Assembly (NCBI GenBank): GCA_046347475.1 | Contig: JAXMGD010000001.1 | Span: 558,001 to 622,000 of the forward strand | Length of the DNA stretch: 64,000 bases | Direction of reading: 5' to 3' | Source: CAMCXE01 sp046347475 | GTDB taxonomy: Bacteria; Pseudomonadota; Gammaproteobacteria; Pseudomonadales; Cellvibrionaceae | Shown: one piece after another, positions 51,722 through 60,326 of the stretch | Layout: each line of letters begins with the position of its first letter | Position numbering within the stretch: the first letter of the stretch is position 1 | The notes under the pieces: generated by a model | Database searches by the model: none | What the model was told of the DNA's origin: nothing | What the model saw: the letters and a program-made list of their open reading frames with translations, nothing else | Translations under genes and position numbers: made by a program

Positions 51722-53054
51722 AGACTGGCCTTGCCGGTACGGCCGCAAGCGCCGCCTGGTGGGCGGGGCTGAGGACTATGGCAGGCTTGACTGCACGCAG
51801 CGCTGCTTCAGCCTCGGCAGAATTTGAGCTGCGCCCGCTGTGGAGCAGCCAAGCGATGACCGCGCTGGCCGAGCGGGAATAGCCCAGGGCGCAGGACACC
51901 AATATGGGACCTTCCCGGCGGTGGTGTTCGATGGCTTGGGCTGCTTCTATTAGCTGCTGGGTGCTGGGCGGCACCAAATCCAGCCAGGGCAAACTCAGCA
52001 CCTGCCAGGTGCCTTCTGGGGTGCATAGTTCAGGAGCGAGATCTAGCACACAGCCAATGGCGTGGCGGCGCAAAACGCCTGCATCCGGTGCCCGCCCCAG
52101 CCAAACTCCTTCGGTCACCTGCACAGGCTCTGGCGCCCGCCGGGTCCACAGCCGGGAGTTGAGCCATGCGGCCAGCGTATAGGGCGCGAGTAAGACTTCA
52201 ACGGCCAGGCTGCGCTGGCCCGCAAACTTCTGAAAACCCGCCGCCCCCCAGGCGCCATACATGCCCGCCACCAGGGCGAGTGCAATGGATGGCCACAGCA
52301 GCCACCAGGCCCAACCGCCCATTCCCACCGCGAAGGCACAGGCAATAAGGGCCGCGCAGGCGTACAAAGCGGCCAAACGTACCGCTGGCGCATGTTGGCG
52401 AATTAGGCTTAAAGGGCAGGCGGTGCGCTCTGGCCATAGCCACAGGCACAGCAGTCCTACGGCCGCTCCGCTGGGCAGGTCAAAAAAGTGGTGCTGATGG
52501 GTGGTGAGTACCGAGAGGCCAATCAGCCCACACCAGATATGCGCGCCCCAACGCCAGGGGCTGGGCAGCTTACACAACTGGGCCCAGATAATAACGAGAA
52601 GGCTGATGTGCAGGGAGGGCGCCTGGTTGTAGGGCTCGTCCATGCCGGTAAGCACTTTAAAAAACGGCCCGAAGAAGCCCTCCACCACCGGGCGGTCGAA
52701 ACTGAAGCGCAGGGGCAGGCTAATAAAAAACACGATGGAGATCAGCTGCGCGGTTAGCAGCCGCAAGGCGTGACGGTCCACCTGGTGCGCTCCCCGGCAG
52801 AGCATAAAAGACAGGCCGTACAGCAGGTCGATGCTCCAGTAGGGGATCACCGTCCAGGGGATAACGGGAATGCTGTGCTCCCAGCCAAAGGCCATGCTGG
52901 CGGTGATGCCGCGCTGCTTCGCCAGTTGGTTACACAGGCCGTAGGTGATGAAAAAAAACGGCCCCAAAAACGCCAGCCACAGCAGGCTACGCCCCCAGAG
53001 TATGCCGCGAGCGTCGGTGGCGATGGGCTCGCTGGGGCCAGTAAAGACACGCAT
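51711..53054 (-). CDS. ynbD: PAP2-family phosphatase fused to a dual-specificity phosphatase (YnbD-like)
   Basis: A 447-residue protein. The N-terminal part (about 15-290) is a polytopic PAP2/Aur1-like domain with N-Q-A-P-S-L-H-I-S and a later T-T-H-Q-H-H-F-F-D motif containing the expected histidines. The C-terminal part (about 305-445) is a cytoplasmic dual-specificity phosphatase with the active-site loop V-S-C-A-L-G-Y-S-R-S (C-x5-R). The same fusion is known from Escherichia coli YnbD. It probably removes phosphate from a lipid head group such as phosphatidylglycerol or inositol phosphate. It starts 4 bases after the ynbC-like gene. Confidence 0.9.
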   Translation of the reverse strand: MRVFTGPSEPIATDARGILWGRSLLWLAFLGPFFFITYGLCNQLAKQRGITASMAFGWEHSIPVIPWTVIPYWSIDLLYGLSFMLCRGAHQVDRHALRLLTAQLISIVFFISLPLRFSFDRPVVEGFFGPFFKVLTGMDEPYNQAPSLHISLLVIIWAQLCKLPSPWRWGAHIWCGLIGLSVLTTHQHHFFDLPSGAAVGLLCLWLWPERTACPLSLIRQHAPAVRLAALYACAALIACAFAVGMGGWAWWLLWPSIALALVAGMYGAWGAAGFQKFAGQRSLAVEVLLAPYTLAAWLNSRLWTRRAPEPVQVTEGVWLGRAPDAGVLRRHAIGCVLDLAPELCTPEGTWQVLSLPWLDLVPPSTQQLIEAAQAIEHHRREGPILVSCALGYSRSASAVIAWLLHSGRSSNSAEAEAALRAVKPAIVLSPAHQAALAAVPARPVYEH

Positions 53055-53058
53055 GGAT

Positions 53059-54810
53059 CTATCCTAGCCGGCGGGCTAAGGAGACAGTAAAAATCCCCCA
53101 TTCATCAATGCGCTGGGTGATTTTTTCAAAGCCCGCCGCCGCCACCAATTGGTCCATCTCCACCTGGCTGCGCCTGCGCATCACCCAGGCCTCGCCGCCG
53201 CGGTGGCTGGTGAGGGCGCGGGCGATAAACTCCAACTGCGGATGCCACGGCTGGCCGGTGTACACCAGATACCCGCCGGGCTCCACGGCATCGGCCATGC
53301 CTGCAAGAGAGGTGCGGATCATCTCGTTACTGGGGAAGAGTTCATACAGGCCGGAGACTATGCCTAGGGTGGGCTTAGGGCTGACCGCCGCGATACTGGC
53401 GCGGTCAAAGGCATCGCCCAAATCAAAGCGGGCGATCGAGCCCAACCCCTTGGCCTGAATAAGGGCGCTGCCAGAGGTTTGGTTGAGGGGGCTGTAGTCC
53501 CGCAGCACTATGGATTCGGGCGGCTCACCCTGGGTGAGGGCTTCCAGTACATAACGGCCGTGGCCTGCGGCAATATCCAAAATCCGCACCGGCCGCCCGG
53601 CCTGTTTCAGCTCGGCCATGGCCAGTTGCAGCAACTCTTCCATATGCACCTTGCGTTGGCGGATGCCACGCCAGCCGATGGCATTTAAATACTGAGCATC
53701 CACCAGGCGGCCGATGGGGCCTGCCCCCGCTGGGGTGTTGCGGTAGACGTAATCTAAGGTGCTGCCTGAGTCAAAGCCGGTGGCTTGGCCCAGTTTTATG
53801 CCGTCCGATAGCAGGGCGCCCAGGCGCATATTCAGCCGCGCCATGGCCCAAAAAAGTCCTTTAGGGCTGATGGGGCTTAAAGGCTTGCCCAGGCGCTGGG
53901 CTTCCTCAAAGGAGGCGCCGGATGTGTCCGCATCCAGCAGCGGCACTGGCACCATGGGCGACGCAAACTGGCGCAGAATAAACGCCCGCACCTTAGCCAC
54001 CGCCGGGCCGCGCTCCCGCTCGCCGAGGGTGTCGTGGTAAAACCCGTCCAATAAATGTTGTTCTTTAACACTGGAGCCTAGGCGTTCAAAAAATGTCTGC
54101 TGGGGTTTTTTATGCACCACCCAATCGGCACAGGAAATTAACAATTGCGTGGGCAGGGTAATGGCTTGGGCGTCCGCCACTATTCGCTCAGCGGTGGAGT
54201 ACAGATCCAACAACACATTCACCGAAATAGCGCGGGCAATTAAGGGGTCAGTTGCGTAGGATTTTTGCCGCTCCAGATCGTGAGTTAAATAACTGGGTTT
54301 AACATAACTATTTACGAAGAAGTTGCCGATGATTTTGTGCAGCAGGTTCAAACCTGCGCGGGCGAAGGGCACATACAGCTTGATATCAAAGGCGGGGGAG
54401 GCTAACACCTGGCAGCGAATGGCCGGTGCATAGTCGTGCACCCAGGTGGCTACCAGTACAGCACCCACACTCTGGCCCAGCACCGCCATATCGGCATAGG
54501 CAATGTCATAGGTGCTGTGAATATGGTCGATAAACGTCTGTACATCCCGTACCGAGGCGGCAAAACTCGGTGAGTAACCCCGCTCCCCCGGCGATTTCCC
54601 ATGCCCCCGCGCATCCCAGGCGAACACATCGTAATCCGGCAGGTTAAGCTCATCGGCTAAATGGCCAATCCGCGCAGAATGCTCATGGCCGCGATGGAAT
54701 AACACCACACAGCCGCGCCGTTGATTGGCACTGGGCCAGTGGCGGTAAAAGAGCGTTTGGTGATCGAAGGTGGTGAAGTTGGCTTCGCGACAGTGTCGTG
54801 GGGTATGCAT
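53059..54810 (-). CDS. ynbC: Bifunctional alpha/beta hydrolase / SAM-dependent methyltransferase (YnbC-like)
   Basis: A 583-residue two-domain cytoplasmic protein. Residues about 10-285 are a monoacylglycerol-lipase-type hydrolase (VLFHRGHEHSARIGHLADEL, DARGHGKS, nucleophile in L-G-Q-S-V-G-A, D in SCADWVV, H in GFYHDTLGE). Residues about 370-583 are a class I methyltransferase with ILDIAAGHGRYVLEAL. The combination is known from YnbC. ATG 54810 has aaggaga 5 bases upstream; the frame extends five codons further. It is probably involved in modifying the phospholipid made by the operon. Confidence 0.92.
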   Translation of the reverse strand: MHTPRHCREANFTTFDHQTLFYRHWPSANQRRGCVVLFHRGHEHSARIGHLADELNLPDYDVFAWDARGHGKSPGERGYSPSFAASVRDVQTFIDHIHSTYDIAYADMAVLGQSVGAVLVATWVHDYAPAIRCQVLASPAFDIKLYVPFARAGLNLLHKIIGNFFVNSYVKPSYLTHDLERQKSYATDPLIARAISVNVLLDLYSTAERIVADAQAITLPTQLLISCADWVVHKKPQQTFFERLGSSVKEQHLLDGFYHDTLGERERGPAVAKVRAFILRQFASPMVPVPLLDADTSGASFEEAQRLGKPLSPISPKGLFWAMARLNMRLGALLSDGIKLGQATGFDSGSTLDYVYRNTPAGAGPIGRLVDAQYLNAIGWRGIRQRKVHMEELLQLAMAELKQAGRPVRILDIAAGHGRYVLEALTQGEPPESIVLRDYSPLNQTSGSALIQAKGLGSIARFDLGDAFDRASIAAVSPKPTLGIVSGLYELFPSNEMIRTSLAGMADAVEPGGYLVYTGQPWHPQLEFIARALTSHRGGEAWVMRRRSQVEMDQLVAAAGFEKITQRIDEWGIFTVSLARRLG

Positions 54811-55027
54811 ACAGTCTCCTTGCATAAGCCTCGGGGCTAAATCCTATGGTGATGCCATAGCACAGACCCAAGTAAAAAAGTGATAGTCAGGTGCGGGCCG
54901 CTGCAGTCAGAGGCGATGGCCTCAGTCAGCGGGCAGCAACACTAGCCTAAATGCCGCCAAATAACAGCCAATTTTTAGTCCGCCCAGTATTTGGGGTGAC
55001 AGGTAGAGGATTTCAGTCGCCACACCT

Positions 55028-55642
55028 CTATGGGCGGGTGGCAAACACAACCCCGGCCCGAATCCGTTTCACACAATTAAGCGCCATCAAAACACACAGC
55101 ACTATGGGCAGGGCCACAAGCCAGGCCGGCAGGTTCAAACCTAATCCCACCGCAAGCCCTAAGGCGCCAAACACAAATGCCCGGTCGCTTTTACCCATGG
55201 GGCCGTCATAGGCTCGCGGCGCCTTAACCATAGGCCCCAAAGCGCCCGCCAGTTCAGACACTGCCGCGAACCACACCACCGCGCCGATCAGCCAGAGGTT
55301 AAAGGGTGCAATCAGCGCAAAGGGCAGATACAGCGCTGCATCGGCTATTACATCCGACAGCTCGTTTAAATAAGCCCCCAGGGCCGACTGCTGGCCAAAT
55401 TCCCGCGCCAACATGCCATCAACCGCGTTAAATGCCATGCGCACAAACATCCACACCGGCACCAATAAAAAAAGCGCCCGCATTTGTTCCCCCCAGAGCA
55501 ACAAAGCCGCTCCCAAAGCCAGGGAAATAAATAAGGCGGCCAGGGTAACGCCATTGGCCGTAATGCCTCCCTGAGCGCAGCGGCGCACCAAGGGCCGCAG
55601 GCAATTTTGAAAGGCGGGTTTAAGTTGATAAATACTTAGCAA
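55028..55642 (-). CDS. ynbA: CDP-alcohol phosphatidyltransferase (YnbA-like)
   Basis: A 204-residue polytopic membrane enzyme expected to swap CMP for an alcohol on CDP-diacylglycerol. The family motif D-x2-D-G-x2-A-R-x8-G-x3-D-x3-D reads N-A-V-D-G-M-L-A-R, eight residues, G-A-Y-L-N-E-L-S-D. The first and third metal-binding aspartates are therefore Asn. As far as I recall the same substitutions occur in Escherichia coli YnbA, so this seems to be a subfamily property. It starts the operon; ynbC follows after 217 bases, a larger gap than elsewhere in the cluster. Confidence 0.88.
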   Translation of the reverse strand: MLSIYQLKPAFQNCLRPLVRRCAQGGITANGVTLAALFISLALGAALLLWGEQMRALFLLVPVWMFVRMAFNAVDGMLAREFGQQSALGAYLNELSDVIADAALYLPFALIAPFNLWLIGAVVWFAAVSELAGALGPMVKAPRAYDGPMGKSDRAFVFGALGLAVGLGLNLPAWLVALPIVLCVLMALNCVKRIRAGVVFATRP

Positions 55643-55813
55643 GCAAGCTCCTTATCTGCGTAACAGCATTAGCGCGTTACAAAAAATGGGGCGGCCAGCA
55701 TAAAGCTTTTACCCAGTAGTGCCCAGCGTTGGACGCAATTGGCGAACTCGGGTGCGAAGGCGCATCGGGTGAGGGTACAAAATTATTTACCACAAGCGCG
55801 AAGGTTTAGCTTT

Positions 55814-56818
55814 CTATTGACTAAACCCCACATGCTGCCGATAAGGCGAATCCTTGCCCCAGGTGAAAGTTTCGGTGTAATAGTGAAAAATATTTAAAAA
55901 TGTAATTAAGCCAAGAGCAATTTTGATCGGTTTATCACTGCCAAATAATTCTAGTGCCATCCACTGAAGAGAATGATCCAGTTGGTAGAGTAAACAATAA
56001 GCCATAATAATAAACCCCAGCGGCCAAGCCGCCACCCAGCGCACCTGCTTCGGCACAGTCTTGCGGTTTTGTATCAGGCGGTTTTTATCGTGAGTGATAT
56101 AAATATAAAAGGCAGTAATATCATGAATCACGCGGGGCGCCAAGGCTGCAAAAAAATAATAATCGGCAAAATATAAGCCCGTGGCTATGCCGATTAACAG
56201 GCAATTCCCCCACAAAAATAACTGCGCTTTAGCTCCTTGCTGCTTAATTCGGACGTGCCAATAGAAGGTAATGCTCAGATGAAGGCTTAATAACAGCAGA
56301 ATGCTTGTCTCTAATAGTACAAGTTGGTTGGAGCTGAAGATACTGTGCTGAAACATGCAGTTGTATACCAGTATGGCGGCAAGAATACTTGACCAGCTCC
56401 AAATGGTGTACCAAGGCCCCGACATGCGACAGAGCATATTGGCGATGCCAAATTGTTGTTTTAACAAATGGGCGGCGCTAACACCGGCAATAATAAAAAA
56501 CATCGCGCTATAGGAAAGGGTTTGAGCGCAAATTAGCAGTGCAGCAAGAATAATCGCGCAGGCGGCCCATAACCGGTGCTTGTAATGCTGATAGTAGTCA
56601 CGGCAACCGATTAAAATCGCCGTGCTAGCCAAAATATGCGGCAGGCCAAAAACCGAATTAAGAATAATATGGTCCTGGGGAAATGTGGGTAGGTTATCGC
56701 GCAGTGTAAAACCTAATACACAATAGTCTAATAAAAAGGCCAATAAACAAAAGGGGATAACCGCATAAAACCATAAAAGGGTGCGGAATGACACAGTGTG
56801 TGCAAGGGGGTTAGCCAT
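55814..56818 (-). CDS. Polytopic membrane protein with conserved-looking histidines, unknown function
   Basis: A 334-residue protein with about nine membrane helices and no signal peptide. Histidine-containing motifs lie near helix ends: DHIILNSVFGLPHILAS (about 48-64), RVIHDITAFYIYITHDKN (about 233-250) and IFHYYTETFTWGKDSPYRQH (about 311-330). This spacing suggests a membrane-bound metal site, as in carotene oxygenase-like or desaturase-like enzymes, but no family is recognised with confidence. aaagga precedes the ATG by about 6 bases. It is transcribed alone. Confidence 0.7.
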   Translation of the reverse strand: MANPLAHTVSFRTLLWFYAVIPFCLLAFLLDYCVLGFTLRDNLPTFPQDHIILNSVFGLPHILASTAILIGCRDYYQHYKHRLWAACAIILAALLICAQTLSYSAMFFIIAGVSAAHLLKQQFGIANMLCRMSGPWYTIWSWSSILAAILVYNCMFQHSIFSSNQLVLLETSILLLLSLHLSITFYWHVRIKQQGAKAQLFLWGNCLLIGIATGLYFADYYFFAALAPRVIHDITAFYIYITHDKNRLIQNRKTVPKQVRWVAAWPLGFIIMAYCLLYQLDHSLQWMALELFGSDKPIKIALGLITFLNIFHYYTETFTWGKDSPYRQHVGFSQ

Positions 56819-56950
56819 AAACTTCCTTTAAGGGCGTGAGTACTAAAGGTTTTATGTTATATGGAACCTATAGTGCCTAATGCTGAGCCTGTCTCATTTG
56901 TCGCTGGAAGGACGCTACTTTATTGCTCTGCAATATTAATTGAGATGCTG

Positions 56951-57080
56951 CCCAACCAATAATAAAGAATACATAGCATTTCAGATACGCCGTAAATATT
57001 TCCTTGTAGGCTCGTCAAAAAGGTCCCTCTTTTTGACGGTCTGAAATACTATGTATTCGTTATTTCCGCCAAGCTAGTAT
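56951..57080 (+). repeat. Palindromic repeat family A, copy A3
   Basis: It shares the outer arms (gcatttcaga and tctgaaatac), the inner hairpin (gtcaaaaaggtccctctttttgac core) and the right border aagctagta with copies A1 and A2, 50 kb away. Confidence 0.85.
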
Positions 57081-57207
57081 GTGTTAAATTCCATGGGTGT
57101 GTTATGGCTAGGTGTGTGTTGGGTTGGAATTGAACGCGTAACGCAAGCTGCAAGCATCGCCCTGATTTGGGCTTAAGTATTAGTCCAGTCCCTCGCTTGG
57201 GATGCTC

Positions 57208-57328
57208 TGATTACTTCCATTTTTGCGCTTTTCAAAACCACCGGAGTACCTCCCTGTAGCTCCTGCGTGGGCTCCATGCTCGTGAGGGTTTTGTGAAAAA
57301 AGCAAAACCTAGACTCAATCAGAGGCTA
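57208..57328 (-). repeat. Palindromic element family E, copy E2 (diverged)
   Basis: It starts ctctgattac and ends aatcagagg, and read on the minus strand contains ggagctacagggaggtactc followed by ggttttgaaaa, the same order as in E1 at 28672-28772. The stems are less perfect. Confidence 0.7.
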
Positions 57329-57489
57329 CCTAGCTAGCTGCGTGTTAAAAAACATATCAGCGTTAACAGCAGATCCCCTCTATTCTTAAAATTATCTCGC
57401 CGACAATCCAGCGCATCATTGTGACTTAAGGCCCGAGAATAGTGCCTGCAATGTCCGGCAGCGTATAGCAGGTCTAGGATAGCTGATGG

Positions 57490-58803
57490 TTAGTTAGAGG
57501 TTTTGGCCAGACATTGAGGGGTCGAATAAAGCCCAAGTTGAGCGGGCATGGCATGATTATCGACAGCTATTGTTGAAAGGCTAGCTTCATCCATAATTTG
57601 TGCTTTAGTGAGTTGCAAAAACTCACTTGGAACATCCGGAATCTGCCAGGTGTTCTGGTCATTTTTCGTTGTGGCTAACCAGGTAGTATTTCTCTGTGCC
57701 ATTAGTATAAAGAGATCGGCCTTAAAATGTGGTTCAGGTTGCCAAGAAATCACGCCTTTTAGTGGATCATTTTTGGCATCCATGATGGCGATATTAGGGC
57801 GATTTATTTCTATCGGGTTAGGCAAGCTACTGCCTAATTCCTGCGTGAAATAACACAAGCTTACTCCCTGTTGGTATGAATAATTGAGTGAGTAATTATC
57901 CGCTGTTGTAGTGGCGGCAAGCTCTATAAAGCCGCTTGCATCACCATCAATTCTTGTTATGCCAATATCCCCCCAAAAATTGCTCGTTACCGCCAAGGTG
58001 CCATTAGTTCCTGCGCCTTCCTTTGGGTTAAATTGCCAGGGTGTACTCACATAAGGATTATTAACACTTAGGCTTAGCCCTTTCATGTCGTCTTGGGCTA
58101 GGTATGGTAGCGTGGCCTGGGCAAAGGCGATTTTTTTGCCTTGGTCATCAAAAGCCACAGCAGAAACGCCAATGTAGGCAGTGGATATGCGGGCAATTGC
58201 TACCGATGTGGAGTTGGCTTTTGGATTTGCAATGGCCAGTTCCTGCCCACCTGCAGATAAGGTGATTTTGTTAGTATTGGACGGGAAGTCCTTGAGTATG
58301 ATGGGGCCGTAATCTCGAGGGGGCGCCGAATCAGCAGTGGTTCTTACGTCTTGGACAGACACATCATTTAGATCCTCAAGCGTTTCAAAGGCTATCCCTT
58401 CACGCAAGGTGCGGGCTTGAGAGATCGCTAGCGCTTCTTCTTGAGTGATGGCTGCCCGCTCGGGGCGAGTGGTTTCATTAAAGTGCGTAAAAATATATGT
58501 AATTCCGCCTGGATAGGCCGTATTAACTATTCGACCTGCCCAGCCCCAGGAGACAGTGTTGGTAGCTGAATTTATATAAACTCGGCCCTGGCTATCCGGC
58601 GTGTAATATTGAGCGATAGTTTTATTGTCAGCTTGATAGCGCCATACGCTGAGTTTATTCTCGCCGTTTGCATTCAATTGCCACATCGTTTGACTGTCGA
58701 ACTGAACCATCATTTGATAGTAACCATTACCCTCGCAACTAGCCAAGAGTGTGGCCGCTACTGTGGCCAGTCCCATTTGCTTGAGCAAAAAGTACCTGCG
58801 CAT
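57490..58803 (-). CDS. Hypothetical lipoprotein
   Basis: A 437-residue protein with a lipobox ending at Cys23 (LLASC). The mature part is mainly beta-stranded, with two further Cys near the C-terminal half (SLCYF and TPQCLAK). No known domain was recognised. It stands alone between repeat-rich intergenic regions; its neighbours on both sides lie more than 600 bases away. Confidence 0.7.
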   Translation of the reverse strand: MRRYFLLKQMGLATVAATLLASCEGNGYYQMMVQFDSQTMWQLNANGENKLSVWRYQADNKTIAQYYTPDSQGRVYINSATNTVSWGWAGRIVNTAYPGGITYIFTHFNETTRPERAAITQEEALAISQARTLREGIAFETLEDLNDVSVQDVRTTADSAPPRDYGPIILKDFPSNTNKITLSAGGQELAIANPKANSTSVAIARISTAYIGVSAVAFDDQGKKIAFAQATLPYLAQDDMKGLSLSVNNPYVSTPWQFNPKEGAGTNGTLAVTSNFWGDIGITRIDGDASGFIELAATTTADNYSLNYSYQQGVSLCYFTQELGSSLPNPIEINRPNIAIMDAKNDPLKGVISWQPEPHFKADLFILMAQRNTTWLATTKNDQNTWQIPDVPSEFLQLTKAQIMDEASLSTIAVDNHAMPAQLGLYSTPQCLAKTSN

Positions 58804-59468
58804 AAAATCCCCCGTTCCTCTAGCCGTAATTATTGAACGTTAAACCTTAAACTGTGTTAAGCGAAGAGAGCTGAACGATTGTGCAGTTTTAGTGTTTAGC
58901 AATTCTGATAGTAAAAGGGCTGAGCAGATAAATATAGTATTTCCTTTGGCCGGATTAGCCATTTGCGTGGGCGGTCTCAGCAGAATCTAAATACGTTAAT
59001 TTACGTATTTACTTGGTTGCATAATTGCTGTACCGGTTCAGTTTATGAGGGCCGCTCCTCTGTTTCGAACGGCCAAATACCAAATTAGCTCATGGCTCAA
59101 ATCATTATTCGCTAGGTGAATATGTTGGGGTGATCTCTAGCAGCGTAATGAAATACCCCCTTGCTAGGTCTGGCGGCGTTAAACTTGGCGAAAAAACCTC
59201 ATTTACTAGGTGTGAACTCGGCAATTACACCCTACCTTCTGCATCCATGCAGTCGTGCGGTATTGCGCCAAATTTGCCTTGCCGTACCATTGCCACCAAC
59301 CTATTTCAACAAACGGCTAGTCCATATATGAGAACTGATATCGCTGGCTTGCAGGCTGCGTTGGGGAATAGCGCGATCATTTAGTACATTGGTACTGCGG
59401 TATCTCAAATAGCCGCAGGTGTCTCAGCGACCTGCTGGATTAGCCGTGCGCTCCTTTGCTTGGATAAT
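58804..59468. other. Intergenic region with repeat B5
   Basis: Apart from the family B copy at 59141-59320 no element or gene was recognised. The part near 58804-59000 should include the promoter of the lipoprotein gene. Confidence 0.5.
59141..59320 (+). repeat. Palindromic repeat family B, copy B5 (with internal insertion)
   Basis: cagcgtaatgaaatacccccttgctaggtctggcggcgtt is abbreviated here as the left end (59141-59180), with ccttgccgtaccattgccac and caacctatttcaacaaacgg at the right. It is longer than the other copies because of an extra piece in the centre (about 59217-59260). Confidence 0.8.
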
Positions 59469-60326
59469 TTATTTCACCTCAACGTCTAATGAGTCTTTGG
59501 CCAGTAAAAATGTGTGCTGATGCACGGCCACAAACCCTATGCTGTGTACGCCTGGCGTCGTCGCTTTAAATGTAAAGGTATTATGCTCGCCGCCGGTCCA
59601 TAAAATAGCGGTGGGTAATTGAGTGGGTTGGAGTATCTGCCAGCCGGGCAATAAGCTATTCACTGTGACAGAAAATTCACCGCCTACCGACGCCTGCTGC
59701 TGTTTAGGAGCCAGGGTAAAGACGGGTTTTGTATCCATCGGGCGCGCTTGGCGATGGGCCAATAGCGTTTTTAAAAGTGCTTGCGCTACAGGGCGCACAT
59801 CGGCTGTATCAATAGCGCTTAGGTCTACATAAAAATTGGCCACCAGAAAAGTGCAGAACGTCTGTTCGCTGGTGTATTTAGGGATAAAAAATAAATCGGC
59901 GGTTGAGTGAATGGGTTTGGCGTTTACGCTGGTGTTATTCGTCAGTGTTAGTGCGCGCACAATGCTATCAACTCGCCCCTGCCAGTCTTTTGCCAGCAGA
60001 GAAACCACTTCAATTTTAATCTGATGAATACCCGATCTGAGAATTCCACTTGCACTTGCGCCCATGCCAAAATCAGCGCTGATAGCTGGCTGCAGTTGCC
60101 CCTGCCAAATAACGCCTTGGTCATCTTTGAGATGTGCCAATGCTGCAGGCCAATCCATCTCGATAAACGCTGGGGCGGGGGCCTGGCTGATGAGCGCGGG
60201 ATAATTAATGTCTTTTTTAAATGCGTCTATTAACGGTTGGTTAAATGTTAAATCAAGGCTCATAGCGGGCTGTCCAGGTAGCAAAATCAATAGAAAAAAT
60301 AATGTATAAATGGCTTTATTCAACAC
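59469..60326 (-). CDS. Hypothetical exported protein, candidate partner of the papain-like protein
   Basis: A 285-residue protein with a signal peptide (about 1-23, ending AMS-LD). The C-terminal 80 residues look like an Ig-type beta-domain (VGGEFSVTVNSLLPGW, FTFKATTPGVHSIGFVA). No family was recognised. The start is a GTG overlapping the end of the preceding gene by 11 bases, so translation is coupled. A periplasmic product coupled to an unsecreted enzyme suggests an immunity role; this is inferred from arrangement only. Confidence 0.6.
   Translation of the reverse strand: MLNKAIYTLFFLLILLPGQPAMSLDLTFNQPLIDAFKKDINYPALISQAPAPAFIEMDWPAALAHLKDDQGVIWQGQLQPAISADFGMGASASGILRSGIHQIKIEVVSLLAKDWQGRVDSIVRALTLTNNTSVNAKPIHSTADLFFIPKYTSEQTFCTFLVANFYVDLSAIDTADVRPVAQALLKTLLAHRQARPMDTKPVFTLAPKQQQASVGGEFSVTVNSLLPGWQILQPTQLPTAILWTGGEHNTFTFKATTPGVHSIGFVAVHQHTFLLAKDSLDVEVK

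Larger units (their letters stand above)
56819..57489. other. Intergenic region with repeats A3 and E2
   Basis: No gene is present. Repeat A3 lies at 56951-57080 and the diverged element E2 at about 57208-57328; between them is a short piece resembling the start of repeat D (aacgcgtaacgcaagctgca at about 57133). Confidence 0.6.
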
